A stretch of DNA of 64,000 nucleotides from Paludisphaera soli (GTDB lineage: Bacteria > Planctomycetota > Planctomycetia > Isosphaerales > Isosphaeraceae): NCBI RefSeq assembly GCF_011064595.1, contig NZ_JAALJI010000002.1, forward strand, positions 539,028 through 603,027, read 5' to 3'. The stretch's first letter is position 1. Each line of letters begins with the position of its first letter. The notes under the pieces are model-generated. The model made no database searches. It had not been told where the DNA came from and saw only the letters and a program-made list of their open reading frames with translations. Shown here piece after piece: positions 57,171 through 64,000 of the stretch. The position numbers and the translations under genes were made by a program.

Positions 57171-57986
57171 CCGCCGCGGCAATCCCCGGCCGTCGGCCTT
57201 TCGGGGAGCTGGGGGCGGTTCCCGCCCGGCCGGACGGGAGCCCCGGCCGCCCCAGGCGGTGGACCGGTTTCAACCGGACGCCGGAGGCCGAGATGCCCGA
57301 GCGACGCGCACGAGCTACGCCGAGGCTTTCGAAGCCGACATCAGAGGTGTTCCGGAAGTTCGTGATGGGCCCGTGGTCGAGCGGGCGATAACGGGACGAC
57401 CTACACGCCCGGGACGCGATCATCCCCGTCGACGCGTCGCTCGGTTCGAAGCGCCGTCGGGGGCGGCTTCCGGGCCTTCCTCCTTTCGGGTCGCCGCCGC
57501 TGCGGGGGGGGGACGGACGAGGGGACGCTCTCCCCGACCGTCCCCCGACCATCTCGGCTCGCCCTTCCGGGGCCGTCGGGGTCCTCGGCTGCAGGTCGAC
57601 TTCGGAACGCGAGATCCAAGGACGGCCGCGTCGCGGCGACCGAGGACTCGACGCGTCGAGGCCGGTTTCGCCCCCCGGCCGGCATCGGCCCCCGCGGGGG
57701 CGGACGGGAATTTCCCGACATGCAGAGATCGGGGTACCTGCAGTTTTGAACCTCGCCTTACTCTCTCAGCGGTTCGAATCGAATCTCGTCGCAGGAGATC
57801 GCGATAGGTCCATGGCGGCCCGTCGATTCGGGATCGACGAGTCGGCCTTGGGCCGATTGCCCTCGGGCGGGCGGGGTGTGAACCTCGCACGGCCGGCCGG
57901 CCGGGGCGTTCAGCCCGGCCGTCGAAGTCACGGTGCAGCACTAACCGCGTCCCTTGCTGAGCGGACGCAAACCCAAGGAGAAGCCG

Positions 57987-58367
57987 ATGCCGAAAGCGTC
58001 GAAGGGCCTGATCGATTGGCGGAGGTTGGCGCAGGATCTGGCGCTCCATGCGTGTGAGGACCACTTCCCTACCCGACGCGGGGTCTGGTTCATCGAGGAG
58101 GCGGGCGTGCTCTGCTTGTTCAACAACAACCCCTACGAGGGATTCCCGACTCTCCGCGACGAGGAATTGGCCGAATTCCGCCGCCTCCTGGACGTGGAGG
58201 GGCTGCGGGAGTTGGCGTACGCCACCTATCCGCCCGAAGGCGATGAGGATCCAGGCTACACCTACGCGATGATCATCGAGGCCGGCCAGGAGAAGCTGGG
58301 CTGGGCCGAGGACGCGATGGGGGAGATCGTGCGTCGCTCGCATGTGATGCTTGATGAGAGGTGCTGA
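57987..58367 (+). CDS. Hypothetical acidic protein
   Basis: 126-residue soluble protein, not recognised. An excellent ribosome-binding site (AAGGAG) precedes ATG 57987. Content: DWRRLAQDLALHACEDHFPTRRG, a strand pair VWFIEEAGVLCLFNNNPYEGFP, EELAEFRRLLDVEGLRELAYATYPPEGDE and YTYAMIIEAGQEKLGWAEDAMGEIVRRSHVMLDERC. The last 16 codons and following bases are imperfectly repeated at about 58389-58448, a remnant of a partial duplication. It lies between the two copies of the long repeat and next to a broken transposase. Confidence 0.7.
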   Translation: MPKASKGLIDWRRLAQDLALHACEDHFPTRRGVWFIEEAGVLCLFNNNPYEGFPTLRDEELAEFRRLLDVEGLRELAYATYPPEGDEDPGYTYAMIIEAGQEKLGWAEDAMGEIVRRSHVMLDERC

Positions 58368-58491
58368 GATCGAACGCCGCCCGGAGGTCGAGCGGGATCC
58401 TGCGCCGCTCGCTGGTGGTGCTTCATGAGAGCCTGAGTTCGAGCGCTGCCGGTTCGTGCCGCCTGGGACGGCGGGTAGGAATAGGCCCACG

Positions 58492-59276
58492 CCGGCCTGA
58501 GTCGCTCGAGCGTGGGATGGATCATCGACGATCTCGCCATCGCCTCGCTCGACTCGACCAGGCGTTCGTAGTCGCGGGCCGGCCGTCGGCTATTCATCAG
58601 CCGGCCGCCGGCCGCTCGTCAGGCGGCCGAAGGTCCGCTCGACCGCCCAACGCCGAGGCGGGACGACGAAGCCCTTCCGGTCCTCGGGCTTGCGGACCAT
58701 TTCCAGGAGCCGGCCGGCGAACTCCCTCGCCCGGCCAACGGCCGCCTCGTAGTCGGAGTCGGCCCGGATCGGCCGCAGCCGCGGCGTGCGGCCCTTCAAT
58801 CGGGGCAGGACCAGCTTCACCGCGTCGCGGTCCTCGACGCTCGCCGAGCGGACCACGACCGCCGGGATCAAGCCCAGCGTGTCGATGACCATGGCCCGTT
58901 TGCGGACGAGCGCCCTCTTGCCCGCGTCGTAGACCTGCACGCCCCCCTCGGCCGTGCGGACCGTCCGGCTGTCTACGATCGCCGCCGACGGGCTCTTCTT
59001 CCGGCCGTCGGCGTGCCGCAGGCGGGCCCGTAGGGCCTCCATGATCCGGTCCCGGGTCCCGTCGAGCCGCCGGCGGCGGTAGCAGTACTGGACCGCGCCC
59101 CAGGGGGGCAGGTCGTTCGGGAGCGTCCGCAAGTGGACGCCGCCCCGGACGGCGTACAGGACCTCGCGGAGGTCGACCGAGGGCTGGCGGCCGCCGGGCT
59201 CGGCCTTCGGAAGCAGCGGCCGCACGAGGTCCCACAGCTCGTCGGTCGGGTCGGCGGGGTGGTTCTTGCGTCTCAT
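58492..59276 (-). pseudogene. IS5-family transposase, frameshifted
   Basis: The intact frame 59276-58590 (228 residues) has IS5-type features: N-terminal DELWDLVRPLLPK, the first catalytic Asp in AIVDSRTVRTAEGG with YDAGKRALVRKRAMVIDTLG, a second in RADSDYEAAV and Glu in RRWAVERTFGRL. It ends prematurely with TSGRRPADE. The expected C-terminus (MNSRRPARDYERLVESSEAMA) follows in another frame from 58597. The cause is a 22-bp imperfect tandem duplication: 58579-58600 and 58601-58622 match at 17 of 22 positions, and 22 is not a multiple of three. The ATG is at 59274-59276. Terminal inverted repeats were not identified. Confidence 0.8.
58579..58622. repeat. 22-bp imperfect tandem duplication in the transposase gene
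   Basis: Two adjacent 22-bp units (58579-58600, 58601-58622) match at 17 positions. Removing one restores a continuous transposase frame, so the duplication is the inactivating mutation. Confidence 0.7.
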
Positions 59277-60364
59277 GGGCGACATGGCCCGCGAATCCCA
59301 GGCCTTGCAGGCCACTCCTTGCACGGGCTCTGCGGAGCGGTCGAACTCTCGATCACCCCCGGGCGGACCGAGTGGAGCGGGCCCTGCCCCATCGCCGGGA
59401 GGCCCGACTCGACGACTCGGGGCTCCTTCCGGCTCGATTGGCTCGCCGAAGTATCGCCGATCCCCGACGGGCGTCCTCGGCCCCTGCAACGGCCGGGATC
59501 GCGACGTGAAAGACGAAGCGAGGCCGCGAGCGGCACCCTCGAGTTGGGGCGGGTCGGGGTCGATAAGGCGGTCGATCACACGGCCGCCGTTCTGCCGGCC
59601 GCAAATCCGACCAGCCTCGCGTCGCTCCTACCTGGCCGACGTCGAGGCCGGCCGCGGAGGGATCGCGTGTCGGAGCGTGGGTTTCGACGCGTGCGCGGCG
59701 TGATCGACGGCCTCCACGGCCTGGGAAGCGTGGTCGGGGCGAGAACCCGGGGTGGTGCGCGGCGGGCCATGGGACCCTCGCGACGCCGAGGATCTCCCCG
59801 GGCCGACGTCCGAGCGGGATTGACGGAGCCGGCCGGCGGGCGGCCTCCCGATCGGTTGTCCTGGGGGCGAGGCGCCGATCGCCGTCGCAACGACCGTGCA
59901 TGGGCGTTTCGTCGGGCCCATCGCGTCCGCAGCCCGGGACGGTTTCGCACGCGAGCCGCTTCCGGGGCCGGTCCGGACCGAGTCGCCGTTCCCGCGACTA
60001 CCCCTCTCCGTACCCCTCAGGTCCCATGCCCGCCGGAAGTTCGGCGTGGCCGGCCCCCGGGAGGGCGAATCATGCGTCGTCCCGCGGGATTCCGCCCGGC
60101 GGCCCGGCGAGCCCTCGGACGGCCGCCGACGAAATGTCCCGGCGTATGACCCTTGGAGGGGTCGGAGCGGCACGCGCCGGCCCCGACGGGAGTCGCGTCC
60201 GCCCCTCGGCGCGGGACCGGCCGAGCCCCTCCACGTCGCTGCTCAGGCGAACGGCGTGGGCCGAGACGGGGCCGATGCAAGGAATCCACCTGTCCGCAGA
60301 AACGAGGTCGAGCTTACGTTCGTTCGCGGCTGCCCCATTTTTCCCCCTCTTTAGGAGCTTGCTG
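59277..60364. other. Gene-poor stretch
   Basis: 1.1 kb between the transposase and the gene at 60365, mostly occupied by the right copy of the long diverged repeat. No gene supported. Confidence 0.5.
59450..60000. repeat. Long diverged direct repeat, right copy
   Basis: Same order of conserved blocks as 56620-57170, including CCTCGCGACGCC near 59775 and the near-identical 38-bp run around 59865-59900. With the left copy it brackets the hypothetical gene at 57987 and the transposase. Confidence 0.65.
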
Positions 60365-61087
60365 ATGTACGGATGGTTTATGCCCCGCCGCGACGAGACC
60401 CCTGAAGGAACCCCGCCTCGCCCGACCCCGAAGAACCGGCGGCGGGGACGGAGCGCGAAGCGCCCGCGGAGGCGCGGCGAGGCCCGCGAACCGGAACGGT
60501 CCTGGCTGCGGCCCTGGGAGGTCGACGCGCTCCTCGCCGCCCTGATCGCCCGACCCAGGGCCGCGAGGGCGGCGGCCCGCGAACTGGATCCGGCATACTT
60601 CTCCCGCGAGCCGTTCCATCGGGTCGTCTGGGAGTGCCTGCTCCAGTCCTTCTCGCACTACGAGCCTGGGGAGGTCCCCTACGACGTCCTCCGCGCCGCC
60701 GTCGCCTCCCGCCTCGCCGCCTGGCCCGTCGCGATCGACCCGACGGACCGGGCCGCGCTGCTCGCCGAGCCCGGGGACGTCGGCCGGCCGATCGTCGCGG
60801 GCCGGCCGAATCCCGTCGTGCGGTCGCCGGGCCTGCTCTTCCGCGCGTATGAAGAGGCGAAGCGGCTCGACCCTTCCCCGAGGGAAGGCCTTGAGGAGCT
60901 GAAACTGTTCCTGCTCGAGCGAGGCGTGAGGGACGAGCTGGCGAGGCTCGTCGCCCGGGGAGGCGCCGACTCCATCCCCGGCGACTTCTTCCCCGCCTTC
61001 CGGGCCATCCTCGATCGGAAGGATCGGCTCGCGTGGCTGGACCTGCCGCCGAGGTATCGTTTCGACAGGTTTCCGGACGATCGGTAG
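60365..61087 (+). CDS. DnaB N-terminal-domain-like protein
   Basis: 240-residue protein. A basic N-terminus (KNRRRGRSAKRPRRRGE) is followed by a helical domain resembling the N-terminal domain of replicative helicases: EVDALLAALIARPRAARAAARELDPAYFSREPFHRVVWECLLQ (about 52-95), then LLFRAYEEAKRL and LKLFLLERGVRDELARLVA. No ATPase domain is attached. ATG 60365 has AGGAG at ideal distance; an in-frame ATG at 60380 is less favoured. It could pair in trans with a RecA-like ATPase such as the decayed one at 54421 or the helicase at 48468. The DnaB-N call is tentative. Confidence 0.55.
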   Translation: MYGWFMPRRDETPEGTPPRPTPKNRRRGRSAKRPRRRGEAREPERSWLRPWEVDALLAALIARPRAARAAARELDPAYFSREPFHRVVWECLLQSFSHYEPGEVPYDVLRAAVASRLAAWPVAIDPTDRAALLAEPGDVGRPIVAGRPNPVVRSPGLLFRAYEEAKRLDPSPREGLEELKLFLLERGVRDELARLVARGGADSIPGDFFPAFRAILDRKDRLAWLDLPPRYRFDRFPDDR

Positions 61088-63330
61088 CCGCCGACGTTCG
61101 GCGAGGACGACTGCGATCGACCGATGGGCGATGCAGAGCCGATTATCGGTCATCAAGAGACTCCAGGTCCCACCGTCGGGAGCGCTGATTCCGAAGATCG
61201 TCCCGACCCCGGAACGGGGCTGAGGCGGCGGCGAGCACCAAGGTGGGGGGACGCGCCGCGTCCCGCAGGCGCACTCGCGCGTTTCGCGAAGGGCGTCGAG
61301 ACGAGCCGGGGCGACACGGCGACGCCTCCCATTTGCAGGGGCCCGCAGGCTCATCCGGCATCGTCTCGACCGCCGACCGGCACATCGGCCCGGGAGCCTG
61401 ATGGCGGCCGACGGCTGCGGGCGGACGCCATGTCCGTCGTCGTCGCTCGTCCCTCCCGCGTCATGCACGGGCCCCCGAGTAGGCGTGGTTCGTCCGCCTG
61501 CGGTGCGACCGGCCGAAGGCTGCGGGGCCACAAGCCCGACACGTGCGTCCGGTGCGGGCCGCAGGGCGGCGGGACGCGCCAGTCCGACGAATCACGGCGA
61601 CGACCGAAAGATCGGAGCTCCCGCCCCGAGCGGCCTCCTCCGCGAGATCCCGCGCGAAACTTGCGAACGACGCTGAGGGCCCCGAGCTCGACGTCCCGAT
61701 CTTCCGCCGGTGCGTGAGGGGTCGACTTCCGGCTCGCGGTGGGAGATCGGACCTGCCGACGCGCCGGGAGACGCGAGGATCCTCATCGGCGACTCGCGCC
61801 TCGATCCGGAAGGTCGTCGCCCGGCGGCGGGTGCGCCCGTCAGGCAAGACCGACCTTCGTTTTCTCGACGCCGACGCTCGCGGTTCGTCCCGGCCCCTGG
61901 CTGCCGGTCGGCGGGAGTTCCGACAGGGCCGCCAGGTCGTTCTCGATTCGGTCGTAGCCTCGAACGGCTGTGAACCCTCCGGGATCGGCGGGGGTCGATC
62001 CTCTACGACGGGCTTGGTTCCGGCCTTCGCGACATGATCGGAAGTTGCATGCCGGATCTTGCAAGAGAGCCGGGCGAGACGTCGCGTGCAGGGACGACCT
62101 CATCATGGCCATCGGTCAGGGGGGAAGTCGGCGGCGCCCAGGGGCCGAGGTTCTACGGAACACGGCCCTCCGACGAAGGTGGTCGCGGGCTCGCAGAACG
62201 CCCTCCCGCCAGCCGAGTCGCGCTTCGTCGTCCACCTCCTTCTCGGCCGCCGACCTTGTGCTCGCAGGATCCGGCTCCAGATCGTGAAGAACGTCGGCAC
62301 CGGGAAATGAAGCCCTCCGACCCGGCCGTCCGCACCATCGGGGCGGGCGGACGCTCCTCCCCCGGGTCGCGAAAGATGAATGACGGGATTCAAATGTGGA
62401 CGAGGCGCGGTTCGATCCCTGCACCGAGCGAAAGCGGCCCGCCCTGCTGGACGGTCGTCGGTTCGAGCTCTCGAACCTAGCCGTCCCCCTGCCGGCGAGG
62501 GTCGGCCCCCTGGCGGCCGACCACCTTCGAGGGACGAGCCCTGTTCGTCTTCGCGGTCGAACTCCCGTGTTCGCTCTTCGACGAGCGCGCGCCAACCGCC
62601 GGTGGGCACAGTTCGCGTCCATGGACCTCGCGGAGGGAGCGAGGGAGCTTTGAAGGCGGCCGCCCTCTCGTCGGCACGACAATGACGGCCTCCTCGTGTG
62701 CGACGGGTGCGAGGCCCCGGATGGAGCCCCGACGCCGTCGACGGAGGACCAGCTCGAGATCACGAACGAAGTTCTCGACTATGGGCCGGGCGGCCTCAAA
62801 CGCCTACACCGCCTCGAAGCAGAGGGCCGAGGACGGAGGCCTCCAGGCGCGACTACAGGGCCTGGTCACGCATCGCTCGCCCCTGCGACGCCGACTCCGC
62901 AATTAGGACTAGCGGGTCGAGTACGTCGCCGATGCTGCGATCCGCGGACAACTGGAGGAGCGGGCCGACCACGATTCCCGCGAAGGCCGTGTCGAAGGCC
63001 CAGGACCACCGGAGGGATGCGGGTCGAGGACTCACCCCCCGCGGGAGGCCGCGATCGTCGCCGCGAAGGACGGCGACGTCGGCGGGATGGATCGCACGGG
63101 CGAACGCTTCGCCGCCGCCGAGGGGGGCCGCGTTCGGCTATGCGGGCGCGACTTCGGCCCCGCTTGCTGAGGGCCGTGACGCGTTGGACGACCCGGCCGC
63201 GCCGGCAGGCCTGACGACTGCGAAGGACGCTCGCCTCGAAGTCGACCTACCTGCAAATGCGAGCTTGGGCTTAGCCTCGGCCGGGGTCGTTTTCGTTTCA
63301 GGATTCGTAATCGAGAAGAGGAGAGCCATC
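61088..63330. other. Gene-poor stretch
   Basis: 2.2 kb without a firmly supported gene; palindrome copy 9 is at 62377-62392. A GTG-started frame at 62396-62653 (ARFDPCTERKRPALLDGRRF) and a frame around 62690-62830 (CDGCEAPDGAPTPSTEDQLE) have partly gene-like codon use and may be remnants of a decayed gene; neither has a ribosome-binding site. Confidence 0.45.
62377..62392. repeat. Dispersed palindrome, copy 9
   Basis: TGAATGACGGGATTCA, rightmost copy, directly before a possible decayed reading frame. Confidence 0.75.
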
Positions 63331-64000
63331 ATGCATATGGTCAAGACGGGTAAGACGGACGGCTGGGAGTCGGCGTCGCCGCTCCCGCGCGGGAAGGACG
63401 AGCTCGGCAACGAGACGCTGTTGTTCGGAGAGACTCCGATCCGGGCGGACTTCAGGGGCGGGCTTCCGATGCTCGCCCTGCCCGACGTGCTCGGGGTGTG
63501 CGGGCTCCACCCCAAGTCGAACAGGGGGAAGCTCGATCTGGGGGGCAGTACCGCGTACTACCCCTTCGAGACGGCCGGGGGTCGACAGCGAATCAAGACC
63601 GTCGACCTGGACGACGCCTACCGGATCGCCATGCAGGGGCGGTCCCCGGAGTGCAGGAAGTTCCGCGACTTCCTGGTCGAGATCCTGCGGAGGATCGAGC
63701 GGGGCGAGACGATCGACCCGAAGCCGCCCCACGCCGCGGCGGGCGATCCGGACGCGAGCCCGCTGGTCCATCAGGCGGCCTTGCTGCTGAAGATCGCGCT
63801 GAAGTCCGCCGAGCACGATCGGCAGCTCGCGGTGCTGAGGGCGGACGCCGACCGCGTCGAGGCTCGCCGCTTCGAGGCGGACCGGGCGATGCGGACGCTA
63901 CCCTCCGCGGCGATCCCGGTGCCGGCCATGTCCAAGATCGACCTGACCGAGCGACTGGTGCGGCTCTGGTGCAACGTCAACGGCTGCGACTTTCAGCTCG
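63331..64000 (+). CDS. BRO/antirepressor-like protein (partial, runs off the window)
   Basis: At least 223 residues, truncated by the window edge. The N-terminal domain (about 30-125) resembles the BRO-N domain of phage antirepressors: LLFGETPIRADFRGG, LPMLALPDVLGVCGLHPKS, IKTVDLDDAYRIAMQGRSPECRKFRDFLVEIL. A helical linker with LLLKIALKSAEHDRQLAVLRADADRVEARR follows, and then a new domain starts (IDLTERLVRLWCNVNGCDFQL). ATG 63331 has an AGGAGA ribosome-binding site, and a comparatively AT-rich stretch at about 63280-63320 suggests a promoter. BRO-N proteins usually act in phage or mobile-element regulation, fitting the accessory character of this part. Confidence 0.75.
   Translation, partial: MHMVKTGKTDGWESASPLPRGKDELGNETLLFGETPIRADFRGGLPMLALPDVLGVCGLHPKSNRGKLDLGGSTAYYPFETAGGRQRIKTVDLDDAYRIAMQGRSPECRKFRDFLVEILRRIERGETIDPKPPHAAAGDPDASPLVHQAALLLKIALKSAEHDRQLAVLRADADRVEARRFEADRAMRTLPSAAIPVPAMSKIDLTERLVRLWCNVNGCDFQL

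Larger units (their letters stand above)
55534..57986. other. Long gene-poor stretch with repeats
   Basis: 2.5 kb without a supportable gene. It contains a perfect palindrome GTGCGCATGCGCAC at 55774-55787, dispersed palindrome copy 8 at 56356, and the left copy of a diverged direct repeat (about 56620-57170). Confidence 0.55.

Noticed and set aside
1..64000. CRISPR array or rRNA genes
   Set aside because: No regularly spaced direct repeats of 24-40 bp and no rRNA-like sequence was seen; the dispersed palindromes are kilobases apart.

Overview
This window looks like a chromosomal segment of a GC-rich planctomycete, most likely of the Isosphaeraceae type (Paludisphaera, Singulisphaera or Tautonia relatives). 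The evidence is the very high third-position GC, DUF1559 proteins with prepilin-type N-termini, several secreted sulfatases, a PEP-CTERM protein, a Uma2-family protein and GTG/TTG starts. No rRNA and no CRISPR array is visible.

Left part (1-15.2 kb) is dense, ordinary chromosome. It holds a uracil-DNA glycosylase-like protein; a sugar-acid block (gluconokinase, a 2-hydroxyacid dehydrogenase and a divergent gluconate 5-dehydrogenase-like SDR); a bacteriophytochrome hybrid kinase; citramalate synthase; a Uma2 protein; valyl-tRNA synthetase with a strong stem-loop behind it; and a bifunctional-nuclease-family protein. A tightly overlapping leftward operon follows (ArsR regulator, SRPBCC protein, DinB protein, DUF899 protein, small membrane protein). 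It ends at tRNA-Ser(TGA) and tRNA-Leu(TAA).

From 15.2 kb the character changes. A tyrosine recombinase starts 97 bp after tRNA-Leu and an excisionase-like HTH protein lies 0.9 kb further on, as at the integration edge of a mobile element. From here to 64 kb about 17.7 kb lies in gene-poor stretches, while the left part has almost none. The genes present are: a GP88-like protein; a leftward sulfatase/sulfite block (20.9-31.1 kb) with two sulfatase+DUF1559 modules, a third sulfatase, a Tat-exported sulfite oxidase-like molybdoenzyme and a PEP-CTERM protein; a J-domain protein; a SWIM-ligase-WGR protein; a serine hydrolase; an enolase-superfamily enzyme; a 1076-residue repeat protein; an acetyltransferase; a primase and RepA/DnaB-like ATPase pair (48.5-51.2 kb); a glycosyltransferase; a decayed RecA/KaiC-like ATPase; a broken IS5-family transposase; a DnaB-N-like protein; and, running off the right edge, a BRO/antirepressor-like protein.

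The main unexplained signal is non-coding. A 16-bp palindrome of consensus TGAATSNYGNGATTCA occurs nine times, only in the gene-poor stretches between 18.4 and 62.4 kb, and two copies sit in a longer conserved block. A 330-bp cluster of CGGTGAATC-type repeats (33.54-33.87 kb) looks like an iteron or operator array. A diverged repeat of about 0.5 kb flanks the segment holding the broken transposase. Two DUF1559 paralogues keep the same promoter (TTGACA-N18-CAGAAT), long leader and a hairpin over the ribosome-binding site. All functional statements are from reading the sequence; no database search was possible.
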